From UBA4416 sp040387475 (lineage in GTDB: Bacteria; Bacteroidota; Bacteroidia; B-17B0; Aurantibacillaceae), in contig JAZKDT010000004.1 in NCBI GenBank assembly GCA_040387475.1, forward strand, positions 10,064 to 74,063: 64,000 nt of DNA, read 5' to 3'. This document shows positions 54,284 to 62,425 of the stretch, piece by piece (position 1 is the first letter of the stretch; every line of letters begins with the position of its first letter). Both the position numbers and the translations under genes were made by a program. The notes beneath the pieces were generated by a model. It searched no databases. It was not told the DNA's origin and saw only the letters and a program-made list of their open reading frames with translations.

Positions 54284-54730
54284 TTAATTGAATTTTGTGG
54301 TTTCTATAAAATGTTTTAAAATATTAAGAGTTATGCTCCAATAAAATGCAAGGTGCTGATATATAGATTCAGTTGGAAAGTTATGTAATGATACAGATAG
54401 CAGGGTTTTATCGGAAACGGTTTTCAATTTGAATTCATAAATGACGTAATTCTGTTTTTCATCAGCTAATTTTGACAAGGAGCTAAGATGCGTATATTGT
54501 AAGGTTTGTTCCGGCTCAAATTTCAAGACAGTACCTTTATCTTCAAAATAAACCCAATGTAAAGTTCCTTTGATTACTATTGCAGATCCCGGTTCCCAGG
54601 TTGTAGTAATTTCAATCTCGTCATCCAACATCCATTTTTTCATTAATTCAGGGTTTGTTATCGCCTCCCACACTTTTGCAGAAGACGCGTTAACCGTAAC
54701 ACTTTTATAAATGGCATCTTTTTGAAACAC
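54284..54730 (-). CDS. SRPBCC / AHSA1-like domain protein
   Basis: 148 residues from a GTG start; there is no earlier ATG in frame. The Bet v1-like fold has A-K-V-W-E-A-I-T-N-P-E-L-M-K-K-W at the start, T-x-W-E-P-G-S-A-I, and a long C-terminal helix. Members bind hydrophobic ligands or act as Hsp90 activators in eukaryotes; bacterial roles are mixed. It shares an operon with the thioredoxin-like gene. The region upstream of it (54731-54834) holds no gene. Confidence 0.78.
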   Translation of the reverse strand: MFQKDAIYKSVTVNASSAKVWEAITNPELMKKWMLDDEIEITTTWEPGSAIVIKGTLHWVYFEDKGTVLKFEPEQTLQYTHLSSLSKLADEKQNYVIYEFKLKTVSDKTLLSVSLHNFPTESIYQHLAFYWSITLNILKHFIETTKFN

Positions 54731-54834
54731 TTACTGGCTTTTAAAATGTTAAGTTAAGCAATAAGTGATTTCGCATCCTAGTAAACGGATATAAAAATCG
54801 TTAATTGATGAAATTATAAAGAAGATATAAAAAC

Positions 54835-54864
54835 AAAAAAGGAGACATTTCTGTCTCCTTTTTT
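54835..54864 (-). terminator. Intrinsic terminator for tRNA-Lys
   Basis: A perfect 13-bp stem (aaaaaaggagaca / tgtctcctttttt) with a 4-nt loop, ending in T on the minus strand, 20 nt downstream of the tRNA. Confidence 0.85.
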
Positions 54865-54884
54865 CGAATTAGTAGTAATTCTTG

Positions 54885-54957
54885 TGATCCTGCTGGGACT
54901 CGAACCCAGGGCCCATACATTAAAAGTGTATTGCTCTACCAACTGAGCTACAGAATC
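54885..54957 (-). tRNA. tRNA-Lys (TTT anticodon)
   Basis: 73 nt. The acceptor stem GATTCTG/CAGGATC (one G-T pair), D-arm with GTAGCTCAGTTGGTAGAGC, anticodon arm ATACA-CTTTTAA-TGTAT with TTT, and T-arm CTGGG-TTCGAGT-CCCAG are all well formed. The discriminator base is A, and CCA is not encoded. It reads AAA/AAG lysine codons. It has its own promoter and terminator. Confidence 0.95.
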
Positions 54958-54991
54958 ATGAATTTAAGAACGTTTCTACCTTTTCGGGCTG

Positions 54992-55022
54992 CAAATATAT
55001 AAACCAATTTGTAACTAGCAAA
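54992..55022 (-). promoter_or_regulatory. Bacteroidota promoter for tRNA-Lys
   Basis: On the minus strand TTTG (55022-55019), 19 bp and TATATTTG (54999-54992) match the -33/-7 consensus exactly. Transcription would start about 28 nt before the tRNA. Confidence 0.75.
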
Positions 55023-55097
55023 ACTTTTTTTATTATTTTTTTAATTTATTTCAAGGGCTTGTTTTTACTGGTGATTAGCCTTATTTTTATATCAGTT

Positions 55098-55559
55098 ATG
55101 GACTTTACACCACAAATTAATTTATTAAAAGGCTTTTGCACATTAAATTTTGGAGTATCAACCGTGGATGCTGAATTGGTTTTTGGAAAACCGGAAGAGA
55201 TTCAGGTGTTGGATGATCCTATTTTAGAAACTTCCTGCACGGTTTATCACTATTGGGAATCAGGCTTTTCTCTTTTTTTTGATAATAAAAATGCCATGAA
55301 ATTTGGAAGTGTTGAAGTCGACAATGAAGACACTTTATTATTCTCGAAAAATATTTTCGCTCTAAAAGAGCAGGAATTGATCGAATTAATGAAACAAAAT
55401 AAATATACATTAACCGATTCTGAAAACCAGGAATGGGGCGAAAAGCGTTTAAGCTTCGACGAAGCTGGTTTAGACTGCTACTACGAGAACGGAAGATTAA
55501 CGTCTATTAACTTTGGTGTGATTGATGAATTGAATAACTTTGAGTTTTTACCTAATTAG
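55098..55559 (+). CDS. Hypothetical small protein
   Basis: 153 residues from the ATG at 55098; the TTG at 55059 would add a hydrophobic segment and overlap the tRNA promoter zone. No family is recognised. The start (L-K-G-F-C-T-L-N-F-G-V-S-T-V-D-A-E-L-V-F-G-K-P-E-E) resembles a short domain with an N-terminal V-F-G-K-P motif, as in small beta-rich proteins that bind other proteins. It precedes kdnA on the same strand, with a 79-bp gap. Confidence 0.6.
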   Translation: MDFTPQINLLKGFCTLNFGVSTVDAELVFGKPEEIQVLDDPILETSCTVYHYWESGFSLFFDNKNAMKFGSVEVDNEDTLLFSKNIFALKEQELIELMKQNKYTLTDSENQEWGEKRLSFDEAGLDCYYENGRLTSINFGVIDELNNFEFLPN

Positions 55560-55638
55560 GCTAGATTCATCAATTAAATAAATTCGACATTAACTTTAGT
55601 AACTTAAAACTAATCACTAACAACTAAAATTTTATAAG

Positions 55639-56847
55639 ATGCCTGGAACTGAATTATTTGGCGCCGAAGAGCGCAAGGAAATTGAAGATGTATTGTCTAC
55701 CGGAGTTTTATTCCGTTACAACCATGATGCGTTACGTAACGATCACTGGAAAGCAAAAGATTTTGAAGCAGAGGTGCGTAAAATCACAGGAGCTAAATTT
55801 GCTCATGCTATGAGCAGTGGTTCTACAGCTGTTGCTACAGCGCTTGCAGCAAGTGGCATTGGTACAGGTGATGAAGTTATTGTGCCGCCATTTACATTTA
55901 TGGCAACGATAGAGGCCGTTTTATTTGTGGGCGCTTTACCTGTATTTGCCGAAATTGATGAAACTTTGTGCTTAAGTGCCGAGGGAATAAAAAAAGCGAT
56001 TACACCTAAAACCAAAGCGGTGTGTTTGGTACATATGTGTGGTGGCATGGCTGAAATGGATTCCATTATGAAAGTGGTTAACGACAATAACTTAATTTTA
56101 GTAGAAGATGCCGGACAGTCATTTGCTTCATCTTATAAAGGAACAGCTACCGGTTTATTTGGTAAAGCAGGTTGTTATTCATTCGATTTCTTTAAAATTG
56201 CTACTGCCGGTGAAGGCGGAGTGATGGTAACAAATGATGAAACTACTTATAAAAAAGCAGATGTATATAGTGATCACGGACATGATCACGTTGGTGCAGT
56301 GCGTGGCATGGAACAACATCCTTATTTGGGGTTCAATTATCGTATATCCGAATTGCATGCAGCGGTGGGAGTAGCTCAAACGCGTCGTGTTCCTCAGATC
56401 AAAGAAAAAAATCGCGCCAACAAAAAATTCTTAGTGAATTTATTGTCTAAAACAGAAGGTATATCTTTTGCAAAGTTACCTGATCCGGATGGAGATTCGG
56501 CAACCTGTTTGAATTTATTATTACCAGACACCGCAACGGCTCAACGGGTAGTAGATGAAATGAAGGCTGCCGGTGTTGTTGGATTTGATTACTGGTTTAA
56601 AAATATGTACCACTTTATTAATCAATGGGATCATATCAAAGAATTACGTACGGTTTCTAAACTACCTATTGAAATATTGGGCGCACCACAGGATTATAAA
56701 AATTTGCAATTACCAAAAACACAGGAAACGATTGGCCGGTTAATTTCATTTGGTATTAAATACAAATGGACAGAAGCAGATATGACAACTTTAGCCTCTA
56801 ATATTTCTGCATGTGTTACAAAAGCTTTAAAAACTGAGAACGCCTAA
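55639..56847 (+). CDS. kdnA: 8-amino-3,8-dideoxy-manno-octulosonate transaminase KdnA (DegT/DnrJ family)
   Basis: 402 residues. The PLP-binding Lys186 is in S-F-D-F-F-K-I-A-T-A-G-E-G-G, and A-M-S-S-G-S-T-A-V contacts the cofactor phosphate. A DegT-family aminotransferase followed directly by an iron-containing dehydrogenase and kdsA is the Kdo8N gene set described in Shewanella. There KdnB oxidises C8 of Kdo and KdnA then aminates it, giving 8-amino-Kdo in lipopolysaccharide. The stop overlaps the kdnB start by one base (TAATG). The substrate assignment rests on context; sequence alone shows a sugar aminotransferase. Confidence 0.85.
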   Translation: MPGTELFGAEERKEIEDVLSTGVLFRYNHDALRNDHWKAKDFEAEVRKITGAKFAHAMSSGSTAVATALAASGIGTGDEVIVPPFTFMATIEAVLFVGALPVFAEIDETLCLSAEGIKKAITPKTKAVCLVHMCGGMAEMDSIMKVVNDNNLILVEDAGQSFASSYKGTATGLFGKAGCYSFDFFKIATAGEGGVMVTNDETTYKKADVYSDHGHDHVGAVRGMEQHPYLGFNYRISELHAAVGVAQTRRVPQIKEKNRANKKFLVNLLSKTEGISFAKLPDPDGDSATCLNLLLPDTATAQRVVDEMKAAGVVGFDYWFKNMYHFINQWDHIKELRTVSKLPIEILGAPQDYKNLQLPKTQETIGRLISFGIKYKWTEADMTTLASNISACVTKALKTENA

Positions 56848-57929
56848 TGCTGCATAAAAATTTTAAAAATATTGATAAGGTAACTTACGGACGAGGTTCT
56901 TTCTCGCAATTAGCAGAAACGGTTGAACCAGTTCGTAAAGAAAATAAAAACTACTTTGTGTATGTAGTTGATAATTACTTTAAAGGAAAACCTTTATCCA
57001 ACAAACTTCAAAATAAACCTGAAGATCTGATCTATTACATTGATGTTGATCCGCACGAACCTAAAACCGAGCAAATAGATTCACTGCGTGATGAAATTTT
57101 AGCGAAGCAAGGTTTGCCAAGCGGCGTTATAGGAATTGGTGGTGGAAGTATTATGGATATTGCCAAAGCTTTATCTTTAACGTTGACTAATGAAGGTTCA
57201 TCCACCTTATACCAGGGATTGAATTTAGTGAAGAAACCAGGGATTTATCACTTAGGCATTCCAACTATTTCGGGCACAGGTGCTGAGGTGTCAATGACCG
57301 CAGTACTAACCGGTCCTGAAAAAAAGCTGGGCTTAAAATGTGACTGGACGGTGTTTAACCAGGTAATCCTGGATCCTGAATTAATCGCCTCTGTTCCTAC
57401 CGATTGGTGGTTTTATACGGGAATGGATACTTATATCCATTGTATCGAATCGGAAACAGGTATTCGTAACAATGCCTTTAGCTTAGCTTATGGTGAGCAA
57501 TCATTGAAGCTTTGCAGAGAAGTTTACTTGGGTGAGAACGCAGGGCGGACACCTGAAAATGATGATAAATTGATGGTAGCCTCTTTAATGGGTGGGTTAA
57601 GTTTAACCTATAGCGAAGTAGGCGCATGTCACGCCATCAGCTACGGTTTATCTATGGTTTTAGGGACACGTCACTGTTATGCCAATTGCATCATCTTTCA
57701 ACATTTAGGCGATATTTATTTAAAAGGCCATAGCGAGTTTATGCAGATGCTTGAAAAGCACAACATTGTCTTGCCACAAAACCTGAGTAAAGATTGGACA
57801 GAAGAACAAATCACAGCCATGGCAACTGTTTCTTATAATTTACCATTCATGTGGAATCATGCATTTGGAGATAACTATAAAGAGATTGCCACGATGGATT
57901 ATATAAAAAGTCTATTCAGAAGATTATAA
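56847..57929 (+). CDS. kdnB: 3-deoxy-manno-octulosonate 8-oxidase KdnB (iron-containing dehydrogenase)
   Basis: 360 residues. The family III alcohol dehydrogenase fold shows Y-G-R-G-S-F at the start and G-G-G-S-I-M-D-I-A-K at the NAD-binding loop. The metal-binding region of the C-terminal domain has H-C-I-E-S-E-T, C-H-A-I-S-Y-G-L and N-H-A-F-G-D. It oxidises the C8 hydroxyl of Kdo to an aldehyde, the substrate of KdnA. The assignment comes from its position between kdnA and kdsA; the fold alone would only say iron-dependent dehydrogenase. Coupled to kdnA. Confidence 0.85.
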   Translation: MLHKNFKNIDKVTYGRGSFSQLAETVEPVRKENKNYFVYVVDNYFKGKPLSNKLQNKPEDLIYYIDVDPHEPKTEQIDSLRDEILAKQGLPSGVIGIGGGSIMDIAKALSLTLTNEGSSTLYQGLNLVKKPGIYHLGIPTISGTGAEVSMTAVLTGPEKKLGLKCDWTVFNQVILDPELIASVPTDWWFYTGMDTYIHCIESETGIRNNAFSLAYGEQSLKLCREVYLGENAGRTPENDDKLMVASLMGGLSLTYSEVGACHAISYGLSMVLGTRHCYANCIIFQHLGDIYLKGHSEFMQMLEKHNIVLPQNLSKDWTEEQITAMATVSYNLPFMWNHAFGDNYKEIATMDYIKSLFRRL

Positions 57930-57992
57930 TTAATATTAACCTCTGCAACCTTTGCAAGCCTTTGCAATCTTTGCGGTTAAACAAGTAAAAAC

Positions 57993-58826
57993 ATGTCAAA
58001 AAAAATAGTAAAAGTAGGAGATATTGAATGTGGTAGTAAGGAGTTGTTTCTGATCTCGGGGCCCTGCGTCATTGAGGAAGAGAGTATCATGATGAAGACT
58101 GCCGAGAAACTAAGAGAAGTTCAGGAGCGTTTGAAGATCAAAATTATTTATAAATCGTCTTTTACAAAAGATAATCGTAGTAGTTTAAGTTATTATCAAG
58201 GCCCGGGATTGATTAAAGGCTGTGAGTTATTGGGTAAGATCAAAAATCAATTTGGTTTTCCGGTATTAACCGATATTCACTCTCACGATCAGGCAGCGGC
58301 TGCAGCCGAAGTTTGTGATGTGTTGCAAATTCCTGCTTACCTGTGTATGCAATCCTCATTGTTGGTTGCATCTGCAAAAACAGGACGCGTGATCAATATC
58401 AAACATGGTCAGTTTTTAGCACCCGATAATATGAAGCATCCTGTACAAAAATGTATTGATAGTGGTAACGACCAGGTTATTTTAACGGAGCGTGGTTATT
58501 CTTTCGGATACAATGATCTGATTGTTGACCCTCGTGCTTTTTATCATATGAATAATATTGGTTACCCGGTTGTATTTGATGTAACACACTGCGTGCGTAA
58601 ATATGGTATCCCAAGTTCAGATAAAAAAGGCGGCGCGCGGGAGTTCTTGCCTGTATTGGCAAGAGCAGGTGTAGCAAGTGGGATTGACGGAATGTTTATC
58701 GAAACACATCCGGATCCTTCAACCGCTTTATGCGACGCTGCATCTCAATTATGCGTTACTGACCTGGAAGAATTTTTAAAACCAATTATAGAACTTCATA
58801 ATGTTGAAGTAAAATATAGAGACTAA
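57993..58826 (+). CDS. kdsA: Kdo-8-phosphate synthase KdsA (metal-dependent class)
   Basis: 277 residues, full length. It joins arabinose 5-phosphate and PEP to give Kdo 8-phosphate. Cys25 in I-S-G-P-C-V-I-E is the metal ligand of the metal-dependent class; E. coli-type enzymes have Asn there. Other conserved blocks are Y-K-S-S-F-T-K-D-N-R-S-S, R-G-Y-S-F-G-Y-N-D-L and F-I-E-T-H-P-D-P. It follows kdnB by 63 bp. The spacer holds a cctttgca direct repeat. Together the three genes build and modify Kdo for the lipid A-core. Confidence 0.95.
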   Translation: MSKKIVKVGDIECGSKELFLISGPCVIEEESIMMKTAEKLREVQERLKIKIIYKSSFTKDNRSSLSYYQGPGLIKGCELLGKIKNQFGFPVLTDIHSHDQAAAAAEVCDVLQIPAYLCMQSSLLVASAKTGRVINIKHGQFLAPDNMKHPVQKCIDSGNDQVILTERGYSFGYNDLIVDPRAFYHMNNIGYPVVFDVTHCVRKYGIPSSDKKGGAREFLPVLARAGVASGIDGMFIETHPDPSTALCDAASQLCVTDLEEFLKPIIELHNVEVKYRD

Positions 58827-58851
58827 TTCTTTAAATCTAAAATAAATTATT

Positions 58852-59757
58852 GTGCAAACCATTAAATTATATATACTATTAATTATTGCTTTGGTAGTTT
58901 GTACTAATTTATTTTCTCAAATTAATGTGTACAAGCCTTTTCCTCAAGTTTATGGTAGTTGGTATGTATCTGGTCAACATTATAGTGGTTCCCCGCCTAC
59001 GACTTCTTCTTTTTCTTATAAAAATTATCAAGCCATCGGAGATACTACAGTTGGCTTATATACTTATAAAAAAGTGACCGTTTCAACAAGTATGAATAAT
59101 CCATTTAATTTTGGACCTAGACTTTTTGCTTTTGGCTATAGAAATGATTCTTTAAATAAAAAAGTGTATTACCTAGATGTTACAAGTGGAATTAATAAAG
59201 ATACATTGTGGTATGATTTTAATTTGAATGTTGGTGATTCTCTAAAAGAAACTTATGCTTATAGTGCCTTTGGATATATTATGAATAATCAAAGAAGGAT
59301 TGTAAACTCTATTGATAGCGTTTTGATATGTGGAGCATATCATAGACAGTTTAATTTTGGATGTTTGGTAACTGGAGGGTTTGAAACTTCTTTAATTGAA
59401 GGCGTTGGGTTTAAAGATAGGTTTGATATAACTGGCTATTTAGGCGGCTGCCCTTTTGAACCTTCCGCTGTTTATTCAACATATTTCTCAACTTGCAATA
59501 TTGCTTCTGTTGAAGATTATTCTAAAGATAATCAAATTCAATTATATCCAAATCCAGCAATTACTGAATTAAACATTAATAGTTCATTGCAAGCAACTGA
59601 ATATGCAATTCTTAATAATATCGGAGCAATACTATTAAAGGGAAATTTATTAGAGTCACAATCTGTAGATTTATCCTTTTTAGCAACCGGCATCTATGTT
59701 ATTAAAATTCAAGACAAATCAGGAAATACAAAACAATCTAAGTTTATAAAACAATAA
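58852..59757 (+). CDS. T9SS type A sorting-domain protein
   Basis: 301 residues starting with GTG (Q-T-I-K-L-Y-I-L-L-I-I-A-L-V-V), a signal peptide. The central 200 residues have no recognised domain. Two Cys (about 162 and 173) may form a disulfide. The last 80 residues are a type A sorting domain (Q-L-Y-P-N-P-A-I-T-E-L; G-I-Y-V-I-K-I-Q-D-K-S-G-N). It should be secreted or attached at the cell surface. Confidence 0.8.
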   Translation: MQTIKLYILLIIALVVCTNLFSQINVYKPFPQVYGSWYVSGQHYSGSPPTTSSFSYKNYQAIGDTTVGLYTYKKVTVSTSMNNPFNFGPRLFAFGYRNDSLNKKVYYLDVTSGINKDTLWYDFNLNVGDSLKETYAYSAFGYIMNNQRRIVNSIDSVLICGAYHRQFNFGCLVTGGFETSLIEGVGFKDRFDITGYLGGCPFEPSAVYSTYFSTCNIASVEDYSKDNQIQLYPNPAITELNINSSLQATEYAILNNIGAILLKGNLLESQSVDLSFLATGIYVIKIQDKSGNTKQSKFIKQ

Positions 59758-59758
59758 A

Positions 59759-60163
59759 ATGAAAAAAATAATTTTAGTTTTAGTAGCAGGACTTTTCTGC
59801 AATACTGTTTCGGCGCAGAGCCTTTACATTAATGGAAGTAAAAAAGGAGAAATTGAATCCGATGGAGATGTTTATGTTGGCGGTTCCAAAAAAGGGCAAA
59901 TTGAAAGCGACGGAGACGTTTACGTGAACGGCTCTAAAAAAGGGCAAATAGAATCGGATGGAGATATCTATTTAAATGGTAGTAAAGTAGGACAAATTGA
60001 AAGTGACGGTGATGTCTATAAAAATGGCTCTAAAATTGGCCAGATAGAATCGGATGGTGATATTTATAAAAATGGTTCTAAGATTGGAGAATGCCGAGGC
60101 GTAAAGAAAGAGTGGGTAGCAGCCGTCGTTTTCTTTTTCTTTATTGAGGATTTAGCCTACTAA
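59759..60163 (+). CDS. Secreted 16-residue repeat protein (beta-flower-like)
   Basis: 134 residues. After a signal peptide (MKKIILVLVAGLFCNTVSAQ) there are five full and one partial tandem repeats of 16 residues, consensus V-Y-x-N-G-S-K-x-G-Q-I-E-S-D-G-D. This gives a 48-bp DNA period at 59820-60090. The repeat pattern resembles the five-fold beta-flower proteins of Bacteroidota, in which each repeat is one blade. The C-terminus has a hydrophobic run (W-V-A-A-V-V-F-F-F-F-F), perhaps a membrane anchor. Function unknown. It begins 2 bp after the T9SS type A gene. Confidence 0.75.
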   Translation: MKKIILVLVAGLFCNTVSAQSLYINGSKKGEIESDGDVYVGGSKKGQIESDGDVYVNGSKKGQIESDGDIYLNGSKVGQIESDGDVYKNGSKIGQIESDGDIYKNGSKIGECRGVKKEWVAAVVFFFFIEDLAY

Positions 60164-60167
60164 ACAT

Positions 60168-60662
60168 ATGATTTTATCAAGTATAGTTGCCGCTTCATTA
60201 AATCATGGTATTGGAAAAAATAATCAACTACCATGGCACTTACCGGCCGACCTCAAATTTTTCAAAACAACAACTATGGGCTGTCCGGTAATTATGGGAC
60301 GTAAAACGTTTCAGTCTATTGGCCGTACTTTACCGGGGCGCAAAAACATTGTTGTTACAAGAGATAAAAATTTTAACTCTGATAATAAGTTTGATATCAT
60401 GGTGGTTAACAGTTTGGATGAGGCCCTGGTTAAGATGACGTCAGAAAATGAAGTGTTTATTATTGGTGGGGGTAATATTTTCAAACAATCTATGGATTCA
60501 GTTGATAATATTTACCTCACAGTGGTTAAAACAACTTTAGATGCTGATGTGTTTTTTCCGGAAATAGATATGCATAAATTTCATTTGGTTTGGGAAGAAG
60601 AACATGATGCGGATGAGAAAAATGATTTCGCTTACACCTTTAGGAAATACGAAAGAAAATAA
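60168..60662 (+). CDS. folA: Dihydrofolate reductase
   Basis: 164 residues. Typical positions are N-Q-L-P-W-H-L-P-A-D-L-K-F-F (catalytic Asp in the D-L pair), G-R-K-T-F-Q-S-I-G-R, G-R-K-N-I-V-V-T-R and I-G-G-G-N-I-F. It reduces dihydrofolate to THF with NADPH. The stop overlaps the start of the exonuclease gene (TAATG). Confidence 0.95.
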   Translation: MILSSIVAASLNHGIGKNNQLPWHLPADLKFFKTTTMGCPVIMGRKTFQSIGRTLPGRKNIVVTRDKNFNSDNKFDIMVVNSLDEALVKMTSENEVFIIGGGNIFKQSMDSVDNIYLTVVKTTLDADVFFPEIDMHKFHLVWEEEHDADEKNDFAYTFRKYERK

Positions 60663-61357
60663 TGAGTTCAATTAAGATTGAAAATATTTTATTTATTGAT
60701 ATTGAAACAGTTCCTGTTCATTACCAATACGGATCTTTGTCGGAAACAGAAAAAGATTTATGGGATAAAAAATGGATGTATGGTAAAGATGTTACCGCAG
60801 AGCAACAGTATGCCAAAGCGGGTATCTATGCTGAGTTTGCCAAAGTTGTTTGCATTGGTTTAGGATTTATGAGTGAAGGCAAATTCAGAACCAAAGCTAT
60901 CGCCGGAGATAATGAACATGATATTTTAACGGAATTCACTAAATTATTGGAACAATTTTTCAATACGAAAGATCATTTTTTATGTGCACATAATGGAAAA
61001 GAATTTGACTTCCCTTTCTTATGTCGTCGATTATTAGTTAATAAAATTCCATTGCCAAAACTATTGCAGCTGCAGGGTATGAAGCCCTGGGAAGTTAAAC
61101 ATCTTGACACCATGGAGATGTGGCGTTTTGGCGATATTAAAAATTTCACTTCTTTAAATTTGCTGGCACATATTTTTGGTATCCCTTCGCCTAAAGATGA
61201 CATTGATGGCAGTCAGATTGCTAAAGTGTATTACGAGGAAAAAAATATTGAGCGAATTAAAATCTACTGCCTTAAAGATGTAGTTACACTTGTTCGCATT
61301 TATCAGGCATTAAAAGGATTAACGCCGTTAAGCGATAATGATATAGTTTATACATAA
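60662..61357 (+). CDS. PolB-like 3'-5' exonuclease (DEDDy-type)
   Basis: 231 residues. The RNase H-like fold of DNA_pol_B_exo2 type shows F-I-D-I-E-T-V-P (exo I Asp/Glu), H-N-G-K-E-F-D-F-P-F-L (exo II Asp) and L-K-D-V-V-T-L (exo III Asp). It should digest single-stranded DNA or RNA 3' ends. There is no polymerase domain. It is coupled to folA. Confidence 0.85.
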   Translation: MSSIKIENILFIDIETVPVHYQYGSLSETEKDLWDKKWMYGKDVTAEQQYAKAGIYAEFAKVVCIGLGFMSEGKFRTKAIAGDNEHDILTEFTKLLEQFFNTKDHFLCAHNGKEFDFPFLCRRLLVNKIPLPKLLQLQGMKPWEVKHLDTMEMWRFGDIKNFTSLNLLAHIFGIPSPKDDIDGSQIAKVYYEEKNIERIKIYCLKDVVTLVRIYQALKGLTPLSDNDIVYT

Positions 61358-61417
61358 AAATAGTATCTGCATGTTTGGGCGATATACACTCGCTCTTTTG
61401 CGGTTAAAAATAAATAA

Positions 61418-62416
61418 ATGACAAACGGAAAAAGAATAGCAGTAATAGGAAGTGGAAGTTGGGCAACAGCTATCGTTAAAATATTAAGTAATAATGCGAG
61501 TAAGGTAAGTTGGTATTTCAGAAATCAATCGGATATTGACCATATGAATCAGTACGGACATAACCCCCGTTATTTAAGTTCGGTTCAGTTTGATCTGAAT
61601 AAATTAGAGTTGTCGTCTGATCTTTTAAATACCTTGATAAACGCAGATATTATTATTTTGGCTGTACCATCGGCCTTTATTAATAATACCATAAAAGATA
61701 TTCCTACTGAAGTTTTTGAAGATAAAACTGTTTTCTCGGCTATTAAGGGAATTGTACCTGAATATAATTTAATTGTTGGCGAGTATCTTAATACAGTGTT
61801 CAATGTTCCTTTAGATAATATTGGAGTATTGACCGGTCCTTGCCACGCAGAGGAAGTAGCTCTTGAGAAGTTGTCTTATTTAACTTTAGCTTGTCGTGAT
61901 ATAGCAAAAGCAGATGAATTATGTGAATACATGGGTTGCCGTTATATAAAATGTTCAAGCAGCGATGATATTTACGGGACAGAATTATCAGCCGTATTAA
62001 AAAATGTTATTGCGGTTGCTGGTGGGATTTGTCACGGACTGGGATATGGAGATAATTTTTTGTCAGTACTCGTGAGTAATGCAATTCAGGAAATAGATCG
62101 TTTTGTAGCGGCTGTGCATCCTATTGATAGGGATACAAAAGCTTCTGCATATTTAGGTGATCTTTTGGTGACGGCGTATTCTCAGTTCAGTCGTAACCGT
62201 ATGTTTGGGACTATGTTAGGTAAAGGCTACAGTGTTAAACAAGCACAACTGGAAATGAATATGATAGCTGAAGGTTATTACGCTGTTAAATGTGTGGTTG
62301 AGATCAATAAAAAATACAATGTGCATATGCCTATTACAAATGCCGTAAACCATATCATTTACGACCACAAAGATGCAAAACATGAAATGGAATTACTAGC
62401 CGATCAGCTCAGCTAG
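61418..62416 (+). CDS. gpsA: NAD(P)H-dependent glycerol-3-phosphate dehydrogenase GpsA
   Basis: 332 residues. The NAD loop is I-G-S-G-S-W-A-T-A (about 9-17); the substrate-binding region has L-T-G-P-C-H-A-E-E-V and the catalytic Lys in L-S-A-V-L-K-N-V-I-A. The C-terminal domain has G-D-L-L-V-T. It makes glycerol 3-phosphate from DHAP for phospholipid synthesis. It converges on the T9SS type B gene with a 9-bp gap. Confidence 0.95.
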   Translation: MTNGKRIAVIGSGSWATAIVKILSNNASKVSWYFRNQSDIDHMNQYGHNPRYLSSVQFDLNKLELSSDLLNTLINADIIILAVPSAFINNTIKDIPTEVFEDKTVFSAIKGIVPEYNLIVGEYLNTVFNVPLDNIGVLTGPCHAEEVALEKLSYLTLACRDIAKADELCEYMGCRYIKCSSSDDIYGTELSAVLKNVIAVAGGICHGLGYGDNFLSVLVSNAIQEIDRFVAAVHPIDRDTKASAYLGDLLVTAYSQFSRNRMFGTMLGKGYSVKQAQLEMNMIAEGYYAVKCVVEINKKYNVHMPITNAVNHIIYDHKDAKHEMELLADQLS

Positions 62417-62425
62417 CAATTCTCA

